Shown here one piece after another: positions 1 through 13,162 of a DNA stretch of 64,000 nucleotides. Under the pieces are notes generated by a model, which was given only the letters and a program-made list of their open reading frames with translations, had not been told where the DNA came from and searched no databases. Source of the stretch: Paramacrobiotus metropolitanus (lineage: Eukaryota > Tardigrada > Eutardigrada > Parachela > Macrobiotidae). The translations under genes and the position numbers were made by a program. Location: assembly GCF_019649055.1 (NCBI RefSeq), contig NW_026570234.1:682001-746000 (forward strand), given 5' to 3'. Position 1 is the first letter of the stretch, and each line of letters begins with the position of its first letter.

Positions 1-732
1 AACATTACCAAAGAAATTAATGAAACAAACTTGCATTATACAATTAAAAGTTGTGCTGGAAAAGTTATACTGCCAACGAAAAATATCTGCTACAGGAATC
101 TGCAGCTTAACATATAGATACTTCTAGATATAGATAGGTTAACATATAGATAAGTATAGATATATTGTACTTACATCGCTCGTGTAACCGTGTTTTTCAT
201 CAGTATCAGCTTTATTACCGCGATATGATTAATTTTGTAGGGATATTCAGTCTTTGTGTAAGTATTCATTCCATCTTAATATTAACTTAGGAAATTCCAG
301 GTAGAAATTAATTTTTTTACGTAATGTGAGCTGTTTTATCAACTTACAAAATCTGTTTTAGTCAATGAACGGATGTACAATACCGTACCACAGTACCGCG
401 TGCTCTTCTCAATCCCGTCTCATACTACTGTATTATGTGCTGGCCTGCACTTCCCAGATTCGCTACCGTAGTACAGAGGAAGCGTTTTTCTCAGCTTGCA
501 GTTTTCGCACTCATAAACCGTAAACACACTTATTGCGCAGGTATCAACAAAACCGATCGTGTTTATTTGTGTACTTGCTATACTGAAGAATGTCTGTGCT
601 GGTTTTCTCTGTGTTTATGTTAAGTTGTTTGGATTTTGACATAATCAAGCGTCTTCATCCATCCGAAGATCTCGGGATAATTTGATATCTTGGTGCAGAC
701 GCTCAGACATTGATGGTATTTCAGGCAGATCA
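1..732. other. Upstream region of numb, no gene seen
   Basis: AT-rich sequence before the first recognised numb coding exon. Short open frames on both strands have no domain, splice pattern or codon bias that I can support. It probably holds the numb 5' UTR and promoter, but I see no defined core promoter element. Confidence 0.5.
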
Positions 733-3700
733 ATGGATCGCATCAGGCGAAGTATTCGGCAGTCCTTTCGCCGTTCCAAGAAAGCTCCATCATCGGCCTC
801 ATCAGGCGAAAGTGCTCAGCCTCCACAATGGAGTAATGATGAGGTAGCAGTTCGTGCTGGAAACTGCTCATTCCAAGTCAAGGTAAGGAATGTTGTGCTA
901 CAAAGTGTGGCTTAAACTACAGTATAAAGCAGGCTTATAAGCTAAGTTGGGACAAAAACCAAGAGTACGTAGTGACTGCCAGCGAGTAATTAGACTCTGT
1001 CATCGTTGAACATTATTTTGAATTTTACATGTCAGTAAATTGATTATCATAAAAATTTTTAATCACTAAAATGACTTTTCGAGACTGTGTATCAAGAAAA
1101 GACAGTGTCACTAACGTTTGGCTCAGGGCAAGGCTCTTACGTAAGAAGAGACGCTGGCGTCCTGTGTTTATCCTGACTGTGATCTTTTTTGTTGACATTT
1201 GCGTGTTTTGCAAACAGTCGGTCATTAGAGCAGACCTTTTTTATTTGAAATTGGTTTTAATAGCTTGTCGCAGAGGCAGTAATTTAATAAAATGGTTGTG
1301 GATAGCGATTGTGTTTGTTGTGTGATTCAAGGCCGGCTTTTTATTTCGATTAGATTTTAATGGTGGAACTAGGTCCGTTCGAGTTAAAAATGTTTTTTGT
1401 AGAAGTATGTGAGAATAAATGCTGCACTGCATGCGTTCTGGGTTGGGTAATGGCTGCTTATGTATTTGATCGAGATCTAATTTACAAGTTAGTAAGATTT
1501 CTTACTAGCTTTGATAAAATGTTAACCGAAAAAGAAGTGTAGTATTAAAATTGTAGTACCTGCTATGATAGTACTACAATTTAATATTTCGCTACGTAAT
1601 TACCTGTAGAAGCTGGGTTGATGTAGGAAGGTCTCATTATGCTACTTGAAAATTCATGAATACTTACGTTTAAATGTTTTTCTCAAAAATTGAGAAGGCT
1701 GGTTATTATATTGTTCTTGCGGTTCGTGAATACCAAAAGATTGGTTAGAACAAGATTCTTGCATTTCGATAAACTTTCTTACAAACTTACATAATAGAAT
1801 TCTAGAAGTCTTATACACGGATAATGTAAGTAAAAGCTGTAGATACGCATTTTACATTGTTTATACTGTTTTTTTTTTGCGCCCACTGCGATGATACTGA
1901 TAAAGAACTTTTAATCCACTGACGCATAAAATGGTTTTGTTATCGCGATGTTTATGCATTGTGAAGAGGGGACTTTCGGGCGGAAAGTTTGAGAGAGAGT
2001 GCGTGTAGAGTTTCTGGCTTGACCTTGTTATTCAGCCCAGTGATTCCTGGGTGGGTGAACAAATTCATCAAGTTATTTTCTACCAAGTTGAAAATTTGCG
2101 CAGGCTATATAGGCATTGCACACAAGTCTATCGATCGATTGCTCTTTCCGCTCGGCAATCCTGTACGGTATGACTATGAGTATTATCGTTTTCTGGTAGC
2201 CAGACTTGAAATCAATGACGTACTTTTACTCTGCAAGGATGCAATAAGAAGCATTGACGTGTCTTAATAAAACACAGGTGATTAGAAGTCGGCTGAATAT
2301 GGCAGTACCGGTACTTTTTAAAATGTTTGCATCCGACGTACGGCGGATGTTTGTCAAATTGCGTGTTCAAGTGTTTCTCTGTGATATTGCAGTACTTGGG
2401 ATGTATTGAGGTGTTTGAATCCCGTGGAATGCAAATATGTGAGGAAGCGCTCAAACAGCTGCGGGTAAGGACACGGTGTTTACGCTGTTTGTTTGTGCGG
2501 CATGGAGCTGGGATAACGTAACTTAATTTGCGCAGAATTCGGGCCGGAAAACGCAACGGGCGGTGTTGCACATTAGTGGTGATGGCTTGCGGGTTGTGGA
2601 TGCAACGAGCTCGGTAATTATGCGGAAACTCTATCAGTTGATTATCTTTTTCCGGTTGCAGATTCTTAGAAGAAATTTAATTTTATAGCAAAGTAATTAT
2701 ATATAAGAGCTGCATGTAAAATGAACACAGGCTAATTTAAATATTAGTACCCGTCTTTGTATGATCTACTGATTGTTCCTAAGCGAACAGTTTGGTTTTT
2801 AAATGTTCGAAGTGACTAAAATGATTTGATAATTACGAGAAATTGCCTTTTCTTTAAAGGATTTACCGCACGATGCTGGATGCTGTTTTTTTTCCATTAA
2901 TTTTATGCGGTACTGATGAATTGGCTTGATTACCGTGATTTAACGGTTTTCTGAAATAAAATAAACATACCTGGATCCGACTATTGAAACTGTTTTTAAT
3001 GCCGTTAAGTCTGCGCCAGAATTCTTTAAAATTTCTGAAACATTTGTCGGCATGTGTTGTTATTTGCGATCAAGTTTACTAGATTGATTGTAGATGTTTT
3101 GCAAAATTTTATATATCCTTGAAAATTATGTGAATGGGTCATTCAGTCTTTCTGAGTTGAAGCCTTAAATTAATGTGTATGATTTTTCGGTTCCTCGTTG
3201 GTTTTAAAAATAAATCGTATGACGTTCTTTTAGCAATTAATTGTGGATCAGACAATCGAGAAAGTGTCCTTTTGCGCACCTGACCGCAATCATGATCGTG
3301 GTTTTTCCTATATCTGCCGAGATGGAGGTATGATAGTGTTATGGTTGCGTACTTGCTGTATGTCAGCAATCAGATTGTCCATGCACGATTAATGCTGAAT
3401 ACTTTTTAGCCACCCGTCGATGGTTGTGCCATGGATTCATTGCTGTCCGCGAATCGGTAACAGCGTTCATGTTTTCTTTTTTCTCAATCAGCGTAACCAT
3501 CTTTTGCGTGTTATGCAATAGGGCGAACGTCTTTCCCACGCGGTTGGTTGTGCGTTTCAAATCTGCTTGGAACGGAAGCAAAAACGTGACCGTGAAATTG
3601 CCCAAGCGGCAGCACCGCCGCCTTCGCAGCCTGATACAGTCAGTCGCCACCATTCCACATCCACTACGGCGGCGATGATTCAGACTCCGCCGCGCAGCAT

Positions 3701-5155
3701 CTCCAGTCTGCCGTTGACCAACCACACTCCCAACGCAACCTTTGCCCGCCAATCATCGACCCGCTCCTCTTCTATTGCGGAGCGGATGAAAAACCCTCAG
3801 GAATTCAAAACGGTATCGCCCCCACCACCCGTGAAGACGGTAGTCAATCCGTTTGAACGGGAGCGGCCCCATGCCACACCGCAGATGCTGGAGAGGCAGC
3901 AGTCGCTGCGGACGCTTTCTACGTTGAATTCAGCGACCCCCTTCAAGAGGAATTTATCCCTACAGACCCACGATGGGCCAGCAGAAATCGGGTCCGCTGG
4001 GAAGTGGAGACCGCAGTTATCCATGGATGGATCGAGTCGGAGTGCGCGAGGAGCAACGGATTTCCGTAACTCCGGTACTGGGGCCAATAGTAATGGTACG
4101 TACAGTGCTTTGGTTTAGACTTTTTTCTTTAAATTAAATCCGTGTTTTTGTGGTAAGATTGTTCCTTTTGCTGGATATCTCTGCATAATTCAGTCCTCAT
4201 GGAGTTTGTGGTCTTTTTAAATTTTCATACGCTGCACCTGAAATGGGGGATGTGTGTCTAGCTTGGCTGCAAAAGCGATGGAGGAGCACGAGATCCTCTT
4301 TTATTAGCGATTCATGGTTTAGCGTCCCACAATTGGGGCCATGCTCTTTCGTTTTATTGGTTTTATTGCATGAAAATCGATTTGTAGTTGGCTTATATGC
4401 TTTACAGAATTGAATAACATCCGTTCTAGAGCATCATTGGCTTCTAACCTTTCCGAATTATTGCTTGTTAATATCCTTGGTGTTGCTTCTCCCTAGTGTT
4501 AATAACCTGCGTTATTACTTAATTACACTGATTTTTGAAAGCTCGCTTAATAGTGTGGTTTTTATTGTTAATTCTTGGTATGGTTTAGATTTGAACCGTA
4601 GTAAGCAGACAGGGTTCAGCTCCTCTGTAATAAACAATGCGCCTGTTTCAATTTTCAGTGCCAACATGGGAGGACGGCACTCCTATACAGGACAGCGATG
4701 AAGTGCTATCCGAAGAACCGGAAGAATTCACGGATGAGATATCGCGATTGTGCCAGCAGATGTCGTTTGATCTGAGCATGATGAGTTCCTCCGGTGCCCC
4801 TGACGGCTACAGTGCCTCGGCCGGATCCAATTATGTCAATAACGCTTCCCATGCCCTGCCAAAGAGTCTCTCCACGCCGTTTCCGGTGGACAAGAAACCG
4901 GAATCCGCCAGGGAAGCACGTCAGCGTTTTGCTGAACGGGCGCCTTTTGCGCGCACCGTACATCCGCCGGCGGCGCACTACGTCAACGGTTATCAGCATT
5001 ACATGAATGGTCAGACGAACGGGGGCCTGTCCTCGTCGACCACAATTGATTGGTCCGCGAATTCGACGGCCCCGGACCCCTTCAACACCGATAGTGTTAA
5101 CTGGGTGAATCTCGGTCAGAATGGACAATCCTCGACGAATCCCTTTGCTGTATAG
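733..5155 (+). CDS. numb: Numb, PTB-domain endocytic adaptor and cell-fate determinant
   Basis: Seven coding exons: 733-882, 2393-2464, 2536-2613, 3234-3327, 3410-3456, 3522-4095, 4659-5155 (503 aa). Numb is a membrane-associated adaptor that antagonises Notch during asymmetric division by linking cargo to AP-2 and EH-domain endocytic proteins. The basic start ([14 protein letters not shown]) matches the Numb membrane-binding N-terminus. The PTB domain spans roughly residues 35-165 and shows the diagnostic [39 protein letters not shown] and FSYICRDG blocks. The C-terminal half is low-complexity and carries an NPF at 256-258, a DPF at about 478-480 and a terminal NPF at about 499-501, the known EH and AP-2 binding signals. 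The ATG at 733 is chosen because it begins the conserved basic segment. All introns are GT-AG and phases agree. Family assignment is secure; the exact 5' UTR is not known. Confidence 0.95.
883..2392. other. numb intron 1
   Basis: A 1.5-kb intron between the basic N-terminal exon and the second PTB exon. I see no second gene. It contains a short imperfect inverted repeat at 1541-1588, described in the findings. Confidence 0.7.
4096..4658. other. numb last intron
   Basis: A 563-nt phase-1 intron between the long proline/serine-rich exon and the C-terminal exon. No other feature seen. Confidence 0.75.
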
Positions 5156-5917
5156 AGAACACATACACCGGTTTCGTTATTTAAGTGTGCGCGTGCGCGC
5201 TCTCACGGTGTTTTCTTTGCTTTACCATTTGATTGTGGTAGCCTGAGGAGACCGACCCAACGAGTTTTGCGTTATTTTTTGTTGGTGTGTGTATATACGA
5301 TGTTTAATTTTGTGTTGTTAGCCTTCGCACTTGCAGAAAGGATGATTTTATGCGTTAAGTATTTGTATGGGTTCGCAGCTTTTTTAATTTCTTTTAAGTT
5401 TCACCTTTTTTTCGTAGGAAGCATAGCGTGCTTTGCAGATAAATCAGGAATTCTGGGCTTATGCTGTGGCTTTGCCGGAGAGCACCTTACTCACTGTTGT
5501 TGTGATTTTCAAGGATTGATAAAATTATGCACAGTTGTACAAACTGCCCACCGTACAAATAGCCTGGCTTCAAAAATTTAGGCAAGTCCTGTGAACGTGG
5601 TCCTAATCTTCTGACGAAAATTTCATTGACATTGCAAAACATTCAATGCATAAGTAGAAGACTAGAAGTATGTCAAGGTTTTTATTTTTGTGTTGGCTTT
5701 ACTCAAATTTCCGACCGAAACAAGTTCATTAAATGTTTACACACGTGAGAACAAAATATTAAAACATTTTGACTAGATATTCCACTTTTCTGAGGTAGAC
5801 TTACAATCTGCAACAAAAACATGTACAAAATTCTTTTCAACAAAGCAAGCAAAGATTCAGACGTTCAAGGATTTTGCGACGTTTTGTACAAAACAAAAAG
5901 TGTCAAAGTACATTAAA
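5156..5917. other. Tail-to-tail spacer between numb and LRIG
   Basis: Convergent 3' region holding the 3' UTRs of numb (+) and the LRIG gene (-). A reverse-strand AATAAA lies at 5681-5686, about 230 nt beyond the LRIG stop, and is a plausible poly(A) signal for it. No gene is supported here. Confidence 0.6.
5681..5686 (-). promoter_or_regulatory. Candidate LRIG poly(A) signal
   Basis: AATAAA on the minus strand about 230 nt after the LRIG stop codon. The assignment rests on position only. Confidence 0.4.
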
Positions 5918-8900
5918 TCACGGTATCCTTCGCGGGATCGTACTGCAAGAACGATGCGGCGAAGCGTGATAAGTTTTATTGCTTTTAGCCGGTTTGAGCG
6001 TTGCATAGGAGGCGAAAGACGGAGATTCCACATAAGATTCATCATTATAGGCATCCATTGACGGATACGCACGGTGAGAATAGATTCGATTCCTTCCACC
6101 TGGAGAAACATCACGGGAAAAGACAATTTAGATTATGTGCGATGTGAGCGGTCACGCCCACTGCTTGGCCTCATGGTCAGAGAGACACAAAACTTACTGC
6201 GGTCAGTTGGGAAGGCTTCGTCGACACTGTCCACCGTGGTGTATTCGGTGTAATCGGTCACGGGTGAATCTAAACTGCTGTCAGAAGGATGCAGACCGTT
6301 AATGGGATTGCATTCGTCGGGCAGCATTGTTTCTTCTGTAAAACGAACGCACAGTGTCACAGAGGGAAACTCATTAATTCTGTACGATTCTGACTAGTTT
6401 CCATAACATGGCTAATGGTCATTCTACGGTGTCTGCACTGACCAAGCGTACACATTGTCACGATCATGGCTAATGCTCATGTTTCAAACAACAAGGCAGG
6501 ACAAGTATCACTTTTCCAGACAGATTTTGGAAACACTTATTTAGCTTATAAGCTATTCAAATACCGTACCTTCAAAGCACAAATGCATAACATTCAATAT
6601 TTTCAAATTAAACCTGCTGAATTCTTTGTCCTCGTACTCGTAGAATTTGGGCAGCAAGTAGCCATTTCTTTACTTGGAGATACGCAGCGCGAATGCAGAA
6701 AACGTTTATTAGTGGATGATATAATATTTAGCAAATTTATTAGGGGATGATATAATGTTTAGCAAATTCCCTACACGATACTCGTATCTAATGGTGGGTC
6801 ACATAAAGTATTCTACTACCCTAAGATAATAAAATGAATAAGGTTTCAAAAATTAAACAAACTTATTAATTATTTGTTAAGTAAAACTTAGCACGCAACA
6901 GCACTAAAAATGTTTTCGTGAAAAGTGTGTATTCTTACAAATTATATACGTATAACAACCGAGTGTCCCACTTCATGGTATTTTTTGTCACATTACACAG
7001 TCGTCTTATGGTTGCTTTGATCTGACGACGTTAAGCGTATCTGCAAATGATTTGTAGCTGCGGTGGCCGGTATTCGGCAAATATGGTAATGCATTAGGAC
7101 AAGCGAGACCTATGTTTACATCAAGCGTTTCTGGGTGAGCATAATTGCACAAAAGCTCTGCGTGATACTTAATGACACAATCAAAATTAATGATTCGATC
7201 CGGCGTAAGTCAGGATTGTTAATCAATGATGGCTAACAATCTGACAAAGTCTTCGCGTAGAAATAGTAGGTACATAATATCTGATTTAATGCCTTCGATC
7301 AATATTAATGTCTCCCTCCAGCGGGAAAAAAAGCTCTATGCGGAACCCATCATGAGAATCACGCGTGAATAACGCTTAATTATGAGCCCTCACATCGTCA
7401 TTGGCGGTGCGACGCATACGCCGACACAGCCTCGGACTGTTTATCATGAATTATAAAAAATAGCGGCTTCTCCGAATTTCGCTACTCTTGCTGTTAATAT
7501 CGTACGGGTAAACATTGCATATGCATGCAGCAATCAGACACGAAAATGATGCTGCTGACCGATTTGAAGGTAACCATTTTGCATATTCACAAATGCTACA
7601 ATAATTCTGCGTATTAAAAATAATTTTTATAGATTCCAATATTGTACCGCTTACCGGCAAGTAGGGTACGCCGTACGGTACGAGTACAATATGTTTACAA
7701 CTGTACATGTGTACATAAGAAAAGATCGGAGCAACGAACGCACCTGTTGCTGCACTTGATACTCCACGGCGTTTCCTGCGGGTGCAGTAGATATAAACCA
7801 AGAAGGCCAACGAGGTGATAAGAATAGACGCGATAACGGTAACCGCAATAATCCAGTTCTGTTTGGTGTTATCATCCATATCCCACCAGGCACTCGGTTT
7901 CCGTTTGACACGCAGTGTATACACCGGGCCCATATCATAACCCTCCGCACCATCCGCCTCACACTGATAAATCCCCGAATCCCCGTCCATTAGCTCTGAT
8001 ATCACCAGTAGTCGTCCATCCCGCAGCAGATGATGCCGCTGCGTCAGCAGCAACATCACACCGTTCTTCAGCCAGGCAAAACGTTCTCCTCGCAACGTCT
8101 GATCACACTCAAACAGCGCCGACTCGCCCACATTGAGCAACTTGGTATTGGCACTATCCGTGACAAGGTTCACACCGATGCCATCACTGATGGCCAGGGT
8201 GGCATTGGCCATTACTGACCCGGCAGCGTTGCTGGCGATACAGGAATATACGCCGGTGTCCTCGCGGGACACGTTAACGATATGCATCACATCGCTACCG
8301 GTCTCGTAGCGCAGTCGGCGTTGGCGGGCTGCCGGGAAATCGGTTGTTCCGCCGTTCTTCTTCCAGCGTACTTGCGGTCGAGGCGTGCCGGTAGCAGAAC
8401 ACTCCAGACGGGCGGTCGCACCAGCGCGCACCGTTATATCTTGTGGATGTTTAACAAACACCGGGAAAACGTGGACCGCCACTTTGGCCTTGGATGAATA
8501 CACCGTCCCGAAGTTATTGGTGGCGATACATTGATAATTTCCGGAGTTACTCCGCTCCGTCTGCGGGATGGTTAATTTCGACACGTACACCATGACAGAC
8601 CCATTGAGACGGGCGGTAGTGGTGGTAATGGCGTTGGCAACTGGTGTGTCGTCCTTTTTCCAGCGAATAATTGCCGCTGAGTCGGTGGGAAAAGATGCGG
8701 AACACTGAATGGTGATATTCGATCCCACCACCACGACCCGGCTTTCGGGATCGCTCTCGATTTTTGGGCGTGGTTTGTCATAGCATTTTAATTGGCCTGG
8801 AGTAAGAGATCGCAGTTCTTTGCCGCGCAGTTCCGGTGGAAAGAAACATGAGAAATGAGCGTCCGGATAGGAACGCGTTTGCACCAGATGCAGGAAGCCG

Positions 8901-11900
8901 GAAATGTCACAATCACAGATAAAGGAAGAGGTGTTCAGTTTAAGGTTATGAAGGGATGATAAGCCACGGAAGGCGTCGGGTTCCGCGCTGGATATCTCAT
9001 TACCCGATAAATCTAACTCTTGAAGTTGCTTCAGCCCACCGAATGCATGCCCAGATAACTGTAAAGTACGGAAATTTTGATCCACAACCAAGTTAAATGC
9101 GCCATATCTAAAATGCTCTGTACCAAAATGACAAGTGTCGCAAAAAAATTGATATCAGACTATCAATCAGCCAAATTAAATATCGCGCAACAACTACAGA
9201 AGCAAAACGCAACTTCTGCGCGCGAAAAAGCAATGCGTTCTATACGGTGTTGTAAGCTTGATCGCAAATATTAAACGTAATAATACAAAAAGATAGCAAT
9301 TATTAAGTAAATAAATAACCAAAGAGTCCAAAAGTGTTTCACACACCATCACAGCACCGGTTCGACGTAGATACAGCATCTGAAGAGACTTCAGCCAGCC
9401 GAATACGGAGGTTGGTGACTCCAACGTCGGGCCGACCTGGTTATCGGATAAGTCTCTGAAAACACGAAGAAAAATGGCAAATAACAGACAACTCTAAAAG
9501 CAAAGTTCATATGTTTTCAACACCCGAAATGGCAACGTACAAAGTAATCAAGCGGCGCAGCTGTTTCATGGATTCTTCGGAAATGTGGACGATGGCGTTG
9601 GCGCTGAGGTTGAGAAACATCAGATTTCCGGCAGGAGTAAAGGTTGTCTTGTTTATAATGGCTAATGCGTTGGAGGACAGATCTCTGTTTGCATAAAATT
9701 ATATACATTTGATGACATTTCTGAACTGGAAAAGCGCGTAATGGGTGGTTTCACATGATCCTTACAGTTGTGTGATATCTCGTGAAAATTCCCACGCGCT
9801 GTCGTCTATGCGTGAGATGGCGTTCCGTGAGATGTTTAAAATTTGTAACGCATCCAATCCATACAACCACCCCTTGCGGATGGATGAGATTTTGTTGTTT
9901 TGTAAATATCTGTAATGAAAAACAATTCAGGCGGTTTAAAATTTACCACAGAATGGAAAGAGGTATATGCCATCGCTAACATGATTAAAATGAAAATGCG
10001 CAACTTATTCGGAGCTTGACAGTAATCATAATTACACGTAAGCAACCTTGACGTAAGTATTTGGTATTTAAAATAGTGCGTAAAGTTGTTCCCATTCACA
10101 TGCAATATACAGGCGCACTTTGACAGATATTCTTGTTAATTTTACTATAAAACTTACAATGTTTTAAGCGATGATAATCCCCAGAATGCCCCATCATTCA
10201 GAGATTTTATGTCGTTGTTTTCCAGATTTAATGTTGTCAAGCTGGTAAGGCCATGGAAAGCAAGTCCATCAATATCGGAGATGTCGTTATCATTCAGCTC
10301 CCTGTAAGCAGTACGTTTATTTACGACAGAACTTTCGGGTAGAAATTGTTAAAAAAACTGTGGATAGCGTTTTTCCTGTTTTACAGCCAGTGCAGCTGTT
10401 ACACTTGCCAGTGGCCACAATGTTTACTGCAGTCACATTTTACATGAGCAATAAAAATTAAATTGGTCAATTAATCGATGTTGTACGCACAATGACTGAA
10501 TAGCTGATAGCGATTTGAACATCTCCTTGGTTATAGTAGTTATCCGGTTGTGGTTTAGTTTCAATTTGGTAAGAGATGTGGGCCAGATGGTGGTATTATC
10601 TGACAGTGTTGGGTTCAAATTCTTCAGTTGGTTGTCGGATAAATCAAGTGCATCCAGATTAAGTGCTGCTCGCAAACTTCGCAGTTGAAAGATGTTGTTC
10701 GATCTGAGATTCAGTTGTGTTAACTGCGGCATTTCCACAGGAATTACGGCGTCCAGCATCTTGTTGTTATTTATGTTCCTGAAAATTATTATATTGTTAA
10801 ATCCTAATACTGCAGTGGCGATATTCGTAAGTACAGAGTAAAAGAAAACCATTGAGTAAACCTTCTTGTTAGCGCAATATAAACCATCAAATACTAAGTA
10901 CGATATTTTTGTGCCGGTACAACCGGCTTTCCGATTGTAAACAGCAATTCTTACACTTTTCGAATACTGGAGGGAAGTTCCAGGAGGAGACTGCTCATGT
11001 TGGTTAACAAATTGTTACCCAGATCAATTTCATCAAGGTTAATGAGATTCTTCAAAGATCCGTTTCTCACATTGGTGATAAAATTGTGCTGCAAATGCCT
11101 ACAAGCAGAATTTTTTTAACATGATGGTGCCGTGCTGCATAACTTAATATGTATAACATTACGACGGCTCGTTACATAAACCTTTCAGTCAGTCTTCCAT
11201 TAAACGCAAATTTAAGGTGCGTTCTTTCAGATTATTGTATGACATTGCATGTTTTTTATAAGACAGGCGCACATCATAGAGGGAAATACGGTTTGCACCT
11301 GGCGAAAGCGCAATAACGTTGTACTAATTTAATTAAATCAGATCCCCAATGTTTCGCTAATAGAACTATTCCTGCTCAAAAGAAGACCGCTTCATCACGC
11401 ATGGCGGTTCATACAACATACAGCCTAATTCCTAAGCGAACGGTTAAATATAATTTTGGGAAAAGGGACTATAATGACCATATGGTTTTAGTAATTTCCT
11501 TTAGTGTAAACGAAATGCACTTTTAACTAACGACCGCCTCAATACAATGCAATAAATGTGCAAGGAAATGCCGCTGCAGAATAGCAAAGGCAAAGCATGC
11601 ACGCTTTGCAACCTGGGAACACTTGGATTGCTATTGTCCACAGGACCGCAGGAAACAATGCACTGCTCTCCAAAGACTGTGCAAAACCGTATTAAAGGAA
11701 AGTGTTATCAATAAATGCGAGACTAGTGCAGACTGACAAAGACCACAGGTGCCAGGGATATTTGAGCAAACTGATGGATTAGTTTTCACCAAAAGATTCG
11801 AGAAAGATTACGTTACCCGGCTCACATTAATGCAAGGCAATGTGCGGTATTAAAAAGGTGTGATTGTGTCGCTGGGCTACATAATGCATTTTCTTTCAGA

Positions 11901-13162
11901 GCTTGCCACAGAACAAATATAGAAATTCCCCACTAGAATAAAAGTAAAGCCAACATCAAAGCCGAGAAAAGACTGCATTTCCTTTCAAAAGATCGCCACT
12001 CTTGTATGATTCTGTGGCGTTCTTTCTGACCGCTCCAACGGAATGCAAGAATCCAAGGCGAGATTTACGTATCGCTCAACACGTTACAATACATTCCGGG
12101 CATATTATTCTTCAGACGTTCAAAATTTTGTGAATTTTTACTCGGTATCTGTGCATCAAGGTTGAAGATACGTATCCATTAATTTTGTCAGAACACTGCT
12201 CATACTTGTAGTCTTATTCATAATTACAGATGCGATCAGGAGCATTAGTCATACATTGTGAAAATGTTTAGAAAGACTCGATTTCTGACAAGGTTTTGCA
12301 AATAACAGAATCCGGTTAAAATATGTTTACTGCAAAAAAATATTGAACTGCAGCAAGCACAAGAAGTAAACCAAATTCTATCCAATAGTAAGTAAACCCA
12401 ATAGTAAGTAAACCCAATAAAACAGAATATTTTCAAAATCCAGTAAATGTTTTCACCACACATTAATTCGATTTTTTATTTACTAAAAACCTACAGTAAG
12501 TATTTTCTTAATAATTACTATGATTCCATTAACTGTTTTGTTGCTTCAAATTAATCTTGTTTAACATTAGAATAAGTTGTTTTAACAGTTTATTGTCACC
12601 CACAACAGACTAGTGATACCAAATTTAAATTTTAAATTAGTAATCAAAAATGTTCTGTCAATAGTAAGTACTCAGTCAAAAGATATCGTATTATTGTACA
12701 AAGTACAAACTACAATGAGCATACAGAAAGCAGGAAAATTTTAATTTATCATAATTATACAGAGTATGCATGTACAAATTTACTGCTACTGCTATTCACT
12801 ATTGCCGAGGAAATGAAGTACTTAAGTACTAAAGCAAACCAAAGCAAAGCAGATAAGTTTTATTTTACACAAAGTGAGATGACCAATGAATTTACCGGTT
12901 ACGCACTTGATGCGTTTTCGATATCGATCAGTACTTACAATACTTCTGTCCACACCGGAAGATCACGGGGAATATCAGTTAAACTGCGATATGTACAATC
13001 TACAAACGGTCCAAGACAGGAACATTCTCTGGGACACGATTCACCCGCATAAACTCCATTGATAAATAATGTCTCCCATAATACTAAAATCTCTATTATT
13101 AATATCCAGCGGGTTTTCCACAATACGCGTGATGTCCATGCCCACAGTATGCTCTTGGCCAT
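5918..13162 (-). CDS. LRIG: LRIG-family receptor: LRRs, three Ig domains, one TM segment
   Basis: Ten coding exons in transcript order: 13162-12939, 11098-10955, 10778-10491, 10301-10158, 9909-9766, 9684-9541, 9455-9347, 9058-7744, 6335-6198, 6099-5918 (943 aa). LRIG proteins are single-pass surface proteins that modulate receptor tyrosine kinase and BMP signalling. A hydrophobic signal segment precedes an LRR N-cap (CPRECSC), then about a dozen LRRs, an LRR C-cap (about 441-500), Ig1 (500-597), Ig2 (598-690), Ig3 (694-783), a TM helix (about 801-823) followed by RRKRR, and a tail of about 115 residues. The Ig2 motif FPAARQRR at 640-647 and TQRHHLL in Ig3 closely match LRIG1-3, which separates this from LINGO or kekkon proteins. 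The Met at 13162 is the only ATG directly before the signal segment in frame. The tail exons were found by phase matching and are somewhat less certain. Confidence 0.93.
6336..7743. other. LRIG intron with 31-bp tandem duplication
   Basis: A 1.4-kb intron between the transmembrane exon and the first cytoplasmic-tail exon. It contains two adjacent 31-bp copies at 6705-6735 and 6736-6766 and otherwise no recognised feature. Confidence 0.7.
6705..6766. repeat. 31-bp tandem duplication (two copies)
   Basis: Two head-to-tail copies of a 31-bp unit containing GGATGATATAAT, with two mismatches between copies. It lies in an LRIG intron. Confidence 0.85.
11099..12938. other. LRIG intron 1
   Basis: A 1.8-kb intron between the signal-peptide/LRR N-cap exon and the first 144-nt LRR exon. 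It is AT-rich with a small 16-bp tandem repeat at 12382-12419 and no coding exon I can support. Confidence 0.7.
12382..12419. repeat. 16-bp tandem repeat, about 2.4 copies
   Basis: The unit CCAATAGTAAGTAAAC occurs twice exactly, followed by a partial third copy. Each unit holds a splice-donor-like GTAAGTA, but it is intronic and no exon lies beside it. Confidence 0.85.

Noticed and set aside
1541-1588. microRNA precursor in numb intron 1
   Set aside because: The stem is only about 18 bp with no extended base pairing, below the size of a typical precursor.
7651-8781. Several open frames on both strands overlapping the LRIG Ig exon
   Set aside because: They are shadow frames of the GC-richer Ig-coding exon; the true frame shows Ig cysteines, LRIG motifs and a TM helix.
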